Position numbers and translations under genes: made by a program. A DNA stretch of 58,272 nucleotides, from positions 1 to 58,272 of the forward strand of contig CANRJO010000007.1 in the NCBI GenBank assembly GCA_947630965.1. Reading direction: 5' to 3'. Shown here one piece after another: positions 41,242 to 50,919 of this stretch. The DNA is from an uncultured Alphaproteobacteria bacterium (GTDB taxonomy: Bacteria > Pseudomonadota > Alphaproteobacteria > RF32 > CAG-239). The stretch's first letter is position 1; every line of letters begins with the position of its first letter. Under the pieces are notes generated by a model that saw only the letters and a list, made by a program, of their open reading frames with translations, searched no databases and had not been told where the DNA came from.

Positions 41242-43214
41242 ATGACGGAAAAGAAAATAATGGATGAATTTTCTAAAATTCAAGATGGCACCTCTCTTAT
41301 GTCGGAAAATTTCTCGGCTCAATCGTTTGAAGCTTTTGCGGCGTTGTTTACGACACTGTCTGAAAAAATTGAAAAGTCGTCCAATCCGCCCCCTTATTGC
41401 CTGAGGCTTATCGTTTGGCGGAAAGAACTATAAAAATTTCCGATTTAAGATATTTCAATATCAAAATTTTTGCTGAAATATTCAAGAAATCATCCAAAAG
41501 TCAAATTCAAAAGATTGTTGATACGCTGCACAATAAAAATTTGGATAATCTTTTGAAAGATTGTAATGTTGCTTCTCAAGCTCCGGCTGCTGTCGAAATT
41601 TGCTTTAACACCTTACTGTCTCAAGTTCCGACAGCATCTGAGAATGATCTAGGAATGCTTTCATCTGCTGTGGCGGGTTATCTTTCTTATGCGATCGATG
41701 ATGAACTTCCGAAAATGATTGAGCAAGTCAATGCCCTAAAATCGTACCCGTCTTTTTGGGAAAAGGTTGTTTCCAAATATGGTCAGTTATACGCCCAAAA
41801 ATCGGCGCTCCGAGAAAAATTATGGGATACAATGTGTCAAGATGCGCGCTATGGTGCTTTATACACCAATTTGGCTGCAGTTGCAACCGCTGATGAAAGT
41901 AAAATTGACACGATTTTGCAAATTATCGGCGCTAAAATAACTGATGTTCGGCAAGATGCCTCTGATTTGACAATAGCTTACAAGGCTTTAGGTCAAATCA
42001 GCAAAATTTCTCAAAACCATTTGGAAGAAATAAATACACTCTTTGAACGAGGATTACAGAACACACAAAATAATGAAAATTCAAAAAAAATGGCATATCG
42101 CATGCAAGGCAAAGTCGAAGAGTTGAAATCAAGCATATCGCTCGGTCAGCGCGTTGATAAGACAGAAAACAATCCTTTTGGATTTAAAAAAATTGATACC
42201 ATACAGCCAGATGATATATGTATTTTGTATTTGGGCGGTGATGGTACGCTAACTGATAAACAAGCTAATGCCTATCTTTCAAGCACGCAAAAACTTTTAG
42301 AAGACAATCTATCACAAGAGGATTTCCAAAAAGTTTCTCTTTATGCTCCTGTTTATAATTTTGGCGAATGGGATGACAGATATTTGGTCTTCAATGGAAA
42401 TTTGGCGCGGACCAAATTAATGCAAGATTATCATCGCAAAATTAAAATCTCAAAATTGCTCAATGAAGATACATTGCATCCACGTTATATCAATCAATTG
42501 TTTAACCAAGTTTTCTTGCCCAGAATAAGCGATGAAAACGGTGAAAAGCTTTCAACCGACAAAGCCTGCCGTAATATACGCAAACTCAATATTGTGGCAC
42601 ATTGTCACGGGGCTTATACATTCTTAAAATTAGAAGAGAAAATGCAGCAAAAAATGGCCGAACTCGGCTATTCAGTGCAAGACTGCTCCAAAATACAGCG
42701 ACAGTTATTGTGCATTACACAGGCGCCTTATGCTCCGCTCGGCGTTTCAAAATCAACCATGATTTCTTTTGCTTCAGCCAAAGATGATGATGTATCGCAT
42801 TATAATAATTTTGAAACGGAAATCCGCCGGATGAGCATTAATAACGATGTTCTGTTTAGCTATTTTCCGGGTAAACAAGGTGAATTATTTTTGGTGCCCT
42901 CCATGGGTGATGCGGTAGATCAGCATAATTTCATCGGATATGACCCAAAACAACAAGGTTTGAGTCCCGAAGGACAAGCTCTGACAATATTTATCGGCAA
43001 TGCTATTGTCAACGGTGTTAAACATTCAATCTCCAATTCCGAGGAACTTCTGCCTTCAACAAAAGAGCTTGTCTGCGGATCCAATAAAAACGCGCAAAAA
43101 TGCTTTGAACGATTAAAAGAAAATGGCGCCAAAATGTGGCAAATTATGTCTTCAAATGCTGCGGCACACCTCAAAATCAAACTTGCGCAGAACCAAAACC
43201 GTAATCAAAGATAA
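41242..43214 (+). pseudogene. Large unknown protein gene interrupted by a -1 frameshift in a C tract
   Basis: A 63-residue frame (MTEKKIMDEFSKIQDGTSLM) from 41242 runs out of frame at the C5 run 41389-41393. A second frame continues as LLPEAYRLAERTIKISDLRY to 43214 for about 605 residues, with no good start of its own. One extra C would join them into about 660 residues. The C-terminal half has a serine-hydrolase-like strand and elbow with Cys or His (VAHCHGAYTFL) and FASAKDDDVSHYNN, suggesting an alpha/beta hydrolase-like fold. The family is not recognised. It could be a pseudogene, a switchable gene or a base-calling error. Confidence 0.6.
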
Positions 43215-43235
43215 AAGTTCTTGATTTTAGATATA

Positions 43236-43585
43236 TTAAAAAAAGTCGAAATATTTTTGAAATCTTGGCTCAAGGTTTTCCGATATTTTGGCACCATCTT
43301 GAATACGTTTTAATAATTTATCTGAAATCTTGCATTGGTATTGATATTTTGAGCTAAACTGTTTATTTAAGATGTCTGTTGTTCTCATATCAATGGCATA
43401 TTCATAGCGAATAAAAGAAGGCTTTATAATAATTTGTTTTCCACAGAAATTTCTTCTTCGCTTTTTCCTAATGCTAACATTACATCATGGTAGCGAATTT
43501 TTAGGCTGCTAAAAAATGTGTGTCTTGTGAAGAAATGCGTTGTAAAACTTAAAATATTTGATATTTTAAGCCTAAAGATAATTTT
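43236..43585 (-). pseudogene. Decayed minus-strand coding remnant
   Basis: Two overlapping frames look like one broken protein. The upstream part reads THFFTRHTFF, SSLKIRYHDVMLALGKSEEE and ends at a stop near 43446; after a frameshift the text resumes as KQIIIKPSFIRYEYAID, then DKLLKRIQDGAKISENLEPR and FQKYFDFF, ending with TAA at 43236. Neither frame has a convincing start, and the 5' end runs into the leader of the gene at 43600. I see no family match. The interval otherwise holds no gene. Confidence 0.35.
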
Positions 43586-43599
43586 TTAAGGGTTTAAAA

Positions 43600-45480
43600 A
43601 TGCCTCTTGTTTCCGTTATTGTGCCGGTTTATAAGGTTGAAAAATTTTTGCCGAGATGTTTAGATAGCGTCTTGGGACAAACTTTTACCGATTTTGAGCT
43701 GATTTGCGTTAATGACGGTTCGCCCGACGGTTGTTTACAAATTTTGAAAAATTATGCTCGTAAAGATAAGCGGATTAAAGTTATTTCACAGGAAAACCAA
43801 GGGCTTTCCATGGCGAGAAACAACGGGTTGAAAGAGGCCTCAGGTCAGTATGTATATTTTTTGGATTCTGATGATTTTATTCATCCGCAATGCTTGGAAA
43901 TTACCGTTTTCTTTGCTCAAAAGTATCAAGCTGACCTTGTCAGCTTTGATTTTGTAAAAGGTTATGACGAAAAAATTCATAACAAGCATTATGTGTGTGA
44001 TGAAATTCCTTTTCAAGTGTCGGAAAAACCTGTTTTTCTTGGCACACATAAGGAAAAATGGCGGATTGCTTTTAATGCGTGGACAAAGCTTTTTAAACGT
44101 GAGATCTTAAATAATGTGGCTTATCTGGCGGGCATTCATTTTGAGGATTATCCGCATACGTTAGGTGTTTTAGCTCAAAACCCGCGAACTGTTGTTTTGA
44201 AAGCACCGTTATATTTTTATACGCTGAATGAAAACTCTATTTCTCATCAAAAAATTAATCCACATCAAATTCGGGATTATCATATCGGTATTCGTTATGT
44301 CTTTGAAAAATATAGTTTGCCTGGGCTTTCGCGGGAACGCGCTTTTTTGAAAAAGCATTTTTTGCGCCGGATTTTGAAAAAACAGCTTTCTCTTTGCAAA
44401 GCGGCAGCGGCTGATGTTCAACCGTTTATGTTTGAACAGTTTGCCACCGAATTAAGGGATTTGGATGCGCAAAATTTGCTTCCTTCCTTTGGTTTGAAAT
44501 CTTTGACTTATCGAAAAATTATGAAAAATTTTGCCCAGAATGTTGCAGATGAATCTCCCAAACCTTTGTTCAGAGTGGCGGTATTTGCCGCTTATGATTC
44601 TGAAGGTAAAGTTTCGGATTATGTGCTCAATTATGTGCGAAAACTTAAAGAAGTTTGTGAAAAAGTTGTTTTTGTGGCGGATAATGAGGCGCCACTTTCG
44701 GAACAAAAGAAACTTGACGGTTTGGTTGATTTTAAGCAATTTAAGCACCATGGGGAATATGATTTCGGTAGTTATAAAATTGGTTATAATTGGGTTTTGA
44801 AGCAAAGTTGGGCGGTTAAAGTTGATGAGTTCATTTTGTGCAATGATTCTTGCTTTACGGTTGGTCCGTTTAAGCCCGTGTTTGATGTGATGTCTTTCAG
44901 CCGGTGCGATTTTTGGGGCATGACACTTACCAATAAAATCACGCTACATTTGCAGTCTTTTTTCTTGGTCTTTAAGAAAAATGTTTTTCAATCAGCGGTT
45001 TTTGATAAGTTTATGCAATCTATTTGTGCGCAAAAAGCGGTCAAGAATGTGATTGAATTATATGAAGTTCCTTTGAAGAGTTTGTTGGAAAAAGAAGGCT
45101 TTAGAGGAACGGCTTATATCCAAAATTTGAAATCGCCTCATCAACGAGCTTTAACGACACTTCAGAAAGGTATGCCCTTTGTGAAGAAAAAATGCTTTAG
45201 AAAAGCACATACCTTATTAGATGAAAGTTGTTTGGAAAATATTGCTGCCGTGTTTTGGAAAATGAGACAAATTTCGGTGCCGGATTATGTGGCGGTTTGT
45301 TCATATTTGAAAGTACCGACACCACCTTTGAAGTTTATTCTTTATCTGATGTTTTGGTCTTGCTTTTTTAAGTTTAAGAGGTTTTTGTTTTTTAAAAAAG
45401 TGAAAAACAACGGATATGCCATTATTAAGGTATGCAGAATCCCTGTTTATCGTTGGAAAACGTCACAAAACGAGGGGTAA
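43600..45480 (+). CDS. Glycosyltransferase family 2 fused to an RgpF-like domain
   Basis: A 626-residue two-domain protein. Residues 1-230 are a GT-A glycosyltransferase 2 ([20 protein letters not shown], then ICVNDGSPDG, the metal-binding FLDSDD). Residues about 315-520 form an RgpF-like domain (FAAYDSEGKVSDYVLNYVRK, then YDFGSYKIGYNW, FILCNDSCF). The C-terminal tail GYAIIKVCRIPVYR resembles the tail of the separate RgpF-like protein at 24589. The fusion suggests sugar transfer and a second glycan step on one surface polysaccharide. Its TAA overlaps the ATG of ogt. Confidence 0.85.
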   Translation: MPLVSVIVPVYKVEKFLPRCLDSVLGQTFTDFELICVNDGSPDGCLQILKNYARKDKRIKVISQENQGLSMARNNGLKEASGQYVYFLDSDDFIHPQCLEITVFFAQKYQADLVSFDFVKGYDEKIHNKHYVCDEIPFQVSEKPVFLGTHKEKWRIAFNAWTKLFKREILNNVAYLAGIHFEDYPHTLGVLAQNPRTVVLKAPLYFYTLNENSISHQKINPHQIRDYHIGIRYVFEKYSLPGLSRERAFLKKHFLRRILKKQLSLCKAAAADVQPFMFEQFATELRDLDAQNLLPSFGLKSLTYRKIMKNFAQNVADESPKPLFRVAVFAAYDSEGKVSDYVLNYVRKLKEVCEKVVFVADNEAPLSEQKKLDGLVDFKQFKHHGEYDFGSYKIGYNWVLKQSWAVKVDEFILCNDSCFTVGPFKPVFDVMSFSRCDFWGMTLTNKITLHLQSFFLVFKKNVFQSAVFDKFMQSICAQKAVKNVIELYEVPLKSLLEKEGFRGTAYIQNLKSPHQRALTTLQKGMPFVKKKCFRKAHTLLDESCLENIAAVFWKMRQISVPDYVAVCSYLKVPTPPLKFILYLMFWSCFFKFKRFLFFKKVKNNGYAIIKVCRIPVYRWKTSQNEG

Positions 45481-45944
45481 TGATGTTTGCCGCGTTTTCT
45501 GAGAGCCCCTTGGGCAAATTGACACTTTTGGAAGAAAATGAGGCTCTTTGGGGTTTGCGCTTTGGAGCTGATATCCCGAAAAATGCGGAGCTTTCCCTTA
45601 CACCTTTGCTTTTAGAGGCGCAAAAACAGCTTCAGGCTTATTTTGATAAGCGTCTTTTTACTTTTCACTTGCCGCTTGTTTTTCATGGTACGCCTTTTCA
45701 AGAGCGTGTGTGGCATGAGCTTTTGAAAATTAAGTATGCTGAGACCATCAGTTATCAGGCATTGGCGGCGCGTGTCGGCAACATTAAAGCCTGTCGTGCG
45801 GTCGGGCATGCCAACAACCGCAACCCGATTGCCGTTATTGTGCCGTGTCATCGTGTGGTTGGGAAATCGGGCGCGCTCACGGGGTATGCCGGCGGGCTTC
45901 ACATCAAGCAATATCTTTTGAACTTGGAGCAAAATGATGGCTGA
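45480..45944 (+). CDS. ogt: Methylated-DNA--protein-cysteine methyltransferase (Ogt/AGT)
   Basis: A 154-residue suicide repair protein that takes alkyl groups from O6-alkylguanine onto its own Cys. The active-site motif IVPCHRVVG is present at about residues 120-130, with the helix-turn-helix [20 protein letters not shown] and the arginine finger region in [11 protein letters not shown]. The start overlaps the previous stop (TAATG), with GAGGGG upstream; ATG at 45483 is an alternative. Its end overlaps nfo, pairing two DNA repair genes. Confidence 0.94.
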   Translation: MMFAAFSESPLGKLTLLEENEALWGLRFGADIPKNAELSLTPLLLEAQKQLQAYFDKRLFTFHLPLVFHGTPFQERVWHELLKIKYAETISYQALAARVGNIKACRAVGHANNRNPIAVIVPCHRVVGKSGALTGYAGGLHIKQYLLNLEQNDG

Positions 45945-46776
45945 AAAATTGCATATCGGGTGCCACTTGTCGGCCTCTAAAGGTTTCTTGGCAATGGGGA
46001 AAGATGCCCTGAAAATTGGGGCGGACACGTTCCAGTTTTTCACACGTAATCCGCAGGGTGGACGCGCGAAAGACTTGGATCTTAAGGATATTGAGGCTTT
46101 TCTTTTGCTCGCGGAAGAGCATCAATTTGCGCCGATTGTGGCGCATGCGCCTTACACTTTAAACCCGTGCTCGGATAATCCGCAAACCTTGGAATTTGCT
46201 GAAATGGTTTTTGAAGATGATCTGAAGCGTTTGGTGCATTTGCCGCATGTTTATTATAATTTTCATCCTGGAAGTCATGTCGGGCAGGGCACCGAGAAGG
46301 GCATAGAACTTATCGCAAATCTTTTGAATAAGGTTTTGAAATATGCTCAAAATACAACTGTTTTGTTGGAGACCATGTCCGGCAAAGGTAGTGAAGTTGG
46401 TGTGCGTTTTGAGGAGTTAAAAGCCATTTTGGAGCGTGTGAACGAGCCTCAAAAAATGGGCGTGTGTTTGGATACATGTCATGTTTATTCCGCGGGCTAT
46501 GATTTAGTTTCGGATTTAGACGGCGTTTTGAAAGAGTTTGATGCCGTTTTGGGTTTGGAAAAACTGAAAGCCATTCATCTTAATGATAGCAAAATGCCTT
46601 TTGCCTCGCATAAAGATCGGCATGAAAAAATCGGGCAGGGGACGCTTGGTGCTGAGGCGTTGGCACGGCTTGTGAATCACCCGAAATTAAAGGGGCTTCC
46701 ATTTATTTTGGAAACCCCGAACGAGCTTGATGGTTGGCAAAAAGAAATTGCTTTTTTCAGGCAAAAATATTGTTAG
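45934..46776 (+). CDS. nfo: Endonuclease IV (AP endonuclease)
   Basis: A 280-residue TIM-barrel endonuclease that cuts DNA 5' to abasic sites using three zinc ions. It opens [20 protein letters not shown], and has [10 protein letters not shown], the metal ligands in [72 protein letters not shown] and the final LETPNE. All ligand positions look intact. It overlaps ogt by 11 bases, and its last four bases overlap an opposing glycosyltransferase. Confidence 0.96.
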   Translation: MMAEKLHIGCHLSASKGFLAMGKDALKIGADTFQFFTRNPQGGRAKDLDLKDIEAFLLLAEEHQFAPIVAHAPYTLNPCSDNPQTLEFAEMVFEDDLKRLVHLPHVYYNFHPGSHVGQGTEKGIELIANLLNKVLKYAQNTTVLLETMSGKGSEVGVRFEELKAILERVNEPQKMGVCLDTCHVYSAGYDLVSDLDGVLKEFDAVLGLEKLKAIHLNDSKMPFASHKDRHEKIGQGTLGAEALARLVNHPKLKGLPFILETPNELDGWQKEIAFFRQKYC

Positions 46777-47636
46777 ATTTTTTTGATTTTGCCCTTCAAA
46801 ATCGGCATGCCTAGGAAAAGAAACGTCCAACAGTTTCCATAATTTCTGAATTGAAACAGGTTTATTCCGAATAATGAGATTTTTGTTTTGGATTTCAGAC
46901 TTAATGCTAAATTCAGATTATTTTCTAGGATAAAGTTGTCGTAGAAAAGTCTGGATTCTCTAGCATCTTGTTGCTTTTTAGGGTCTATGGATGTTGTGTT
47001 TGTGATGGAATCAAAATTATAGCGATACAAATAATACGCGCCGCGAACCGTGCAAACACTTTTGGTGCAAGCGGCAATTTGCGGTGTCCAAAAGCCATCC
47101 TCATAGGTTTTATGCGCCGGAAAATAAATTTGATTATTGATAATGAGCTCTTTTTTATAAAGCTTATTCCAAACAAATGCCGTGCCGAGCAGGGTTTCAA
47201 GCATTTTGGTGCGTTGTGTTATCTTTTCATTTTTCCAATATCGTAAGATTGTTTTTATTTTGCGTCTTTTGTTTATCTCTTTGTAACCGCCGATGGCAAT
47301 GTCGGCATCATTTTTTGAGGCGGCATTGTAAAGTTTTTCAAAAAAATCAGGCTCAATTTTATCGTCCGAATCCACAAAGCCGATGTATTGACCTTTGGCA
47401 ATTTTTATGCCGTTGTTCCGCGCGATCGAAAGCCCTTGATTTTTTTGCTCAATTAAAACAATGCGTTTATCTTTTTTAATATAATCTTTTAAAATTTGTT
47501 CTGATTTATCTTTGGAGCCGTCATTAATGCAGATGATTTCAATGTCTTTTAAGGTCTGATGACAGACAGAATCAAGGCATTCCTCCAAATATTTTTCAAC
47601 GTTGTAAACTGGTACAATGACTGAAACTTTAATCAT
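46773..47636 (-). CDS. Glycosyltransferase family 2, intact tandem copy
   Basis: A 287-residue GT-A glycosyltransferase: [31 protein letters not shown], the acceptor-side [19 protein letters not shown] and the metal-binding [18 protein letters not shown]. The tail ends [18 protein letters not shown], as in many surface-polysaccharide transferases. It is a paralogue of the disrupted gene just upstream; the first 115 residues are nearly the same. In this copy the T7 run at 47440-47446 (A7 on the coding strand) keeps the frame open. The donor sugar and acceptor are unknown. Confidence 0.9.
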   Translation of the reverse strand: MIKVSVIVPVYNVEKYLEECLDSVCHQTLKDIEIICINDGSKDKSEQILKDYIKKDKRIVLIEQKNQGLSIARNNGIKIAKGQYIGFVDSDDKIEPDFFEKLYNAASKNDADIAIGGYKEINKRRKIKTILRYWKNEKITQRTKMLETLLGTAFVWNKLYKKELIINNQIYFPAHKTYEDGFWTPQIAACTKSVCTVRGAYYLYRYNFDSITNTTSIDPKKQQDARESRLFYDNFILENNLNLALSLKSKTKISLFGINLFQFRNYGNCWTFLFLGMPILKGKIKKI

Positions 47637-47656
47637 TCTTTTTCCTTTCAGAGTTT

Positions 47657-48533
47657 TTAGTTGTCGTAATTAAAATTTGTGCTTCTGATTTTGATGAGCG
47701 GTAAACCTAAAACATCTAACTCCCATAAATTTCCGTAATTTTTAATTTCAGCCAAATTTATGCCAAATATGGAAATTCTTTTGCGTGATCGGAGGGACAT
47801 CGTTAATTTTAAGTTGTATTTTTTTATAAAGTCATCTCTGAATTTGTAGGCTTTTTTATAATCGGCAAATTTCTTTTCATCTGAAAAAGATGCTTTTGTC
47901 ATGGATTGAGCATTATATCTATAATAATAAAAGGTGTGAGATACGGTTTGAATTTTTTTTGCCAAAAACAAAACATTTAGTGTCCAACTTATATCTTCAA
48001 AATTCACATTCTCGGGGAAAAATAGCTTATTTTCTAAAATTAAATCGCGTTTATAAATTTTATTCCACACATAGAAACCGTTTTCTGAAAAGTTCATTTT
48101 TTGTGTTAAACCGCTGACGCTTTTTTCTTTTTGTACTTTAAAAAGTGTTTTTATTTTATTCTTTTTTGTTATTTTTTTATAACCGCTGATGGCAATATCG
48201 GCATCATTTTTTGAGGCGGCATTGTAAAGTTTTTCATAAAAATCAGGCTCAATTTTATCGTCCGAATCCACAAAGCCGATGTATTCTCCTTTGGCTATTT
48301 TTAAGCCGTTGTTTCGCGCTATTGAAATTCCCTGATTTTTTTTGCTCAATTAAAACAATGCGTTTATCTTTTTGAGCGTAATTTTTCAAAATTTGGTCTG
48401 ATCTATCTTTGGAGCCATCATTAATGCAGATGATTTCAAGTTCTTTTAAGGTCTGATGACAGACAGAATCAAGGCATTCCTCCAAATATTTTTCCATGTT
48501 GTAAACAGGTATGATGACTGAAACTTTAATCAT
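47657..48533 (-). pseudogene. Glycosyltransferase family 2, frameshifted in a homopolymer
   Basis: The 5' frame (48533 down to 48255) opens MIKVSVIIPVYNMEKYLEEC and is good until EQKK; the correct sequence then continues in another frame as NQGISIARNNGLKIAKGEYI down to 47657. The shift falls at a run of eight T (48336-48343, A8 on the coding strand), where the intact neighbour has seven. With seven, the protein would be about 290 residues with full catalytic motifs ([18 protein letters not shown]). It could be phase-variable, freshly broken, or a read error. It starts overlapping the M20 peptidase gene by four bases (ATGA). Confidence 0.85.
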
Positions 48534-49642
48534 TGAACGTTCCCTTTGAATTGTTCCAAAAAGCGGATTTGAATTTCGGCAAGTTGTTTGATGCTCTTGA
48601 TCTCCGCATACTCGCCGTCGGCATGCATGCCTTCGCCGGTGCCCGAGTGCATAATGACCGTTGAACCCCGAACGGCAAACGCGCGTGAATCGGTTGCGCC
48701 GCCAATGTACTCAAAAGCAATTTTCTTGCCTAAAATTTTTTCCGCTAGCTTTTTATACGCTAAAATGTCTGGATTTTTTTCCGACATCACCACCGGCGTG
48801 GATGCGGAAACAATTTTGTAAGTGACACCTTGCTCCATACATTCATCTAAATTTTTGCAAAGCTCCTCAACGCTTGATTTTTCCGTTAAACGGAAGTCAA
48901 GCAACGCCTCTGCCTCATCCGCAATAATGTTTGAAACTGCGCCGCCTTTGATGGTGGCAAAGTGAACCGTGTCTATCCATGTGTTTTTCGGTGCGCCTGT
49001 TTCAAGCGAAAAAGCCGGATAAAGCGCCCGAATGTTTAGCCATGTTTGGAAAAGTTTTTCATTGGCATCCAGTCCGTCCCATGGCGTAGAGCCGTGCACG
49101 GCTTTGCCCTTAGCGAGGAGTTTTATAAAAACGGGATTTTTACAGCGCGCGATGATTTTTTCTATATCGCCACCGACATCATTATCCAAAACAATTTTTG
49201 CCGCTAAATCAGGGTGCGCTTTCATAAAAGCTTCTGTGCTTAAACTTCCTTTTTCCTCATCGGTTGAAAGAATAACGCCGAATTTTAAGGGCAGCTTTTG
49301 TTTGATAACATGCTCCAAGCTATTGAGTGCCACCGCGGCAAAAGATTTCATATCCAGTGCACCCCGCCCATAAAGCCTGCCTTTTTTGACTTTCGGCTCA
49401 AACATCTCGGGCTTTGCCGGCACCACATCAATATGCCCCAAAATTAAAACATCGTAAGATTTGCTCATTTTGTTGGCGGCAAAAAACACGGGCGAAGTGC
49501 CTTTATAACGGCAAATTTTACTTTTGGCGCCCATCTTTTGGCACAAATTTTCCAGATAAGCCAAAAGTTTTTCAATTTCTTCCGTGTTTCCCGTTTCTGT
49601 TTTGAAACGCATTAAACTTTTTATCAGCTCAATTATTTCCAT
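48530..49642 (-). CDS. M20-family metallopeptidase (ArgE/DapE-like)
   Basis: A 370-residue M20 deacylase or peptidase. The two-metal site is visible: LILGHIDVVPA (His and Asp), GRGALDMKSF (bridging Asp), STDEEKGS (catalytic and ligand Glu), VLDNDVGGD, and the last His in MHSGTGEGMHADGEY. The lid domain is at about residues 175-280 (AVHGSTPWDGLDANEKLF). The length suits N-acetylornithine deacetylase or succinyl-diaminopimelate desuccinylase, but no pathway neighbour decides between them, so no symbol is given. It precedes the two glycosyltransferase genes in the same direction. Confidence 0.88.
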   Translation of the reverse strand: MEIIELIKSLMRFKTETGNTEEIEKLLAYLENLCQKMGAKSKICRYKGTSPVFFAANKMSKSYDVLILGHIDVVPAKPEMFEPKVKKGRLYGRGALDMKSFAAVALNSLEHVIKQKLPLKFGVILSTDEEKGSLSTEAFMKAHPDLAAKIVLDNDVGGDIEKIIARCKNPVFIKLLAKGKAVHGSTPWDGLDANEKLFQTWLNIRALYPAFSLETGAPKNTWIDTVHFATIKGGAVSNIIADEAEALLDFRLTEKSSVEELCKNLDECMEQGVTYKIVSASTPVVMSEKNPDILAYKKLAEKILGKKIAFEYIGGATDSRAFAVRGSTVIMHSGTGEGMHADGEYAEIKSIKQLAEIQIRFLEQFKGNVQ

Positions 49643-49713
49643 TTTTTTACCTTTTCTTTAACATCTTTTGTTAGTTTTGCATCAAAAGTTTAAAATATTC
49701 TAAAGGAAGAGAA

Positions 49714-50220
49714 ATGAAAGTTTTTTGGGGTACTGTTTTTTCGGTTATGTTTTTGGCAACAACCGTTTCGGCAACTGAGGCTGAGCAAACTGAAACAGGG
49801 TTGAATTTGCCGCGCATGGCGTCTTTGCGCTCTGATCATATTAACGGGCGCTCGGGACCGGATACAAAATATCCCATAGAGTGGGTTTATCGGCAAAAGG
49901 GCGCGCCGGTTGAAATTGTGAATGAATTTGACCTTTGGCGTGAAATCAGAGATTGGGAAGGTTCACAATCATGGGTGCATAAGTCCATGCTCTCGGGCAA
50001 GCGTACGGTGCGCGTGATGACGCCTGGCGAAAATAATATCTATAATGACGATGATTATCAGTCGCGCGTGATTGCCAAGGTGGAAGACGGCGTGTTTGGT
50101 ACCGTTGAAAAATGCAAAAAAGGTAGCGCATTTTGTTTGGTTAAGTTTGACACCATTGAAGGCTATATGCCCCGCAAGGCGCTTTTCGGCGTTTATGAAG
50201 ATGAGGTTGTTAAAAACTAA
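49714..50220 (+). CDS. Exported SH3-domain (SH3_4) protein
   Basis: A 168-residue protein with a signal peptide (MKVFWGTVFSVMFLATTVSA). The remainder holds a bacterial SH3-like domain: MASLRSDHINGRSGPDTKYP, then VEIVNEFDLWREIRDWEGSQ and SWVHKSMLSGKR. A shorter second SH3-like repeat follows in the C-terminal third (IYNDDDYQSRVIAKVEDGVF). Such periplasmic proteins usually bind peptidoglycan or cell-wall peptides. It converges with lolA, overlapping by four bases. Ribosome-binding site GGAAGAG precedes the ATG. Confidence 0.88.
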   Translation: MKVFWGTVFSVMFLATTVSATEAEQTETGLNLPRMASLRSDHINGRSGPDTKYPIEWVYRQKGAPVEIVNEFDLWREIRDWEGSQSWVHKSMLSGKRTVRVMTPGENNIYNDDDYQSRVIAKVEDGVFGTVEKCKKGSAFCLVKFDTIEGYMPRKALFGVYEDEVVKN

Positions 50221-50828
50221 CGTCTTCTGCCGCCGGCTTGCCGCTTGCTCTTTTTCTTGAATGTGAACAGATTTTCATCAATCGCTTCATTTTGCGCCAC
50301 GTCGTAAAGCGAGAGCGTGACTTCTATGTTTTGCGGATCAATGATTTTCCATTGCTTTAAATAAAACGGGTTGTTGTTAAAAACCAAGGTTATCGGTCCT
50401 GTTTTGGAATCTTTGACATATTGCAATGTGAGGCTTGTGGTGCCGTTATCTTTGGAAAAATCAGTCACTTTCAGGTCTTTGCCGTCTAATTTAATGTTAT
50501 CCGATAAAATCATGGTGGCGGGAATATCTTCATAATCTATGTTCGTGACCTGCTCAAGCTCTTCATCATTAAACACAATATATTCACCGTTGCCCACAAT
50601 CAAAACAGAAGTCGGGGCGGCATATTCCATCCGGATTTTGTTGGGTTTCGCCATAAAAATTTTGCCCTCAGATGCCGCACCGTTGCTTGCCGTTTGCACA
50701 AAACTTGCCGAAAGCGTTTTGAGGTTGTTTAAATATGTTTCAATCTCGCTTAATTCTTCCTGTGTCTGCGCGGTGGCGGTGCCTGCCGAAAAAATTATTC
50801 CCGCTAAAAGAGCCAAAAATTTATTCAT
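50217..50828 (-). CDS. lolA: Outer-membrane lipoprotein carrier LolA-like protein
   Basis: A 203-residue periplasmic carrier. I start it at the ATG 50828, which opens the signal peptide MNKFLALLAGIIFSAGTATA; a longer start at 50849 is less likely. The sequence is LolA-like: YLNNLKTLSASFVQTASNGA, KIFMAKPNKIRMEYAAPTSV, then LIVGNGEYIVFNDEELEQVT, and the C-terminal NNPFYLKQWKIIDPQN. LolA moves lipoproteins from LolCDE to the outer membrane; the alphaproteobacterial version often lacks a separate LolB. The Arg/Lys-rich tail (KKKSKRQAGGRRR) is an oddity. Confidence 0.92.
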   Translation of the reverse strand: MNKFLALLAGIIFSAGTATAQTQEELSEIETYLNNLKTLSASFVQTASNGAASEGKIFMAKPNKIRMEYAAPTSVLIVGNGEYIVFNDEELEQVTNIDYEDIPATMILSDNIKLDGKDLKVTDFSKDNGTTSLTLQYVKDSKTGPITLVFNNNPFYLKQWKIIDPQNIEVTLSLYDVAQNEAIDENLFTFKKKSKRQAGGRRR

Positions 50829-50919
50829 GGTTTTATCCTCCGTAGGCATAATATAAGTGTTAATTTGGCAAAGAACAACGGATTTCTTTTAAAAACGCCC
50901 AATCATTTTAAGACGCCCG

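Noticed and set aside
49032-49373. Plus-strand frame of 113 codons within the M20 peptidase gene
   Set aside because: Ser/Phe-rich antisense reading of a well-conserved metallopeptidase, with no ribosome-binding site.
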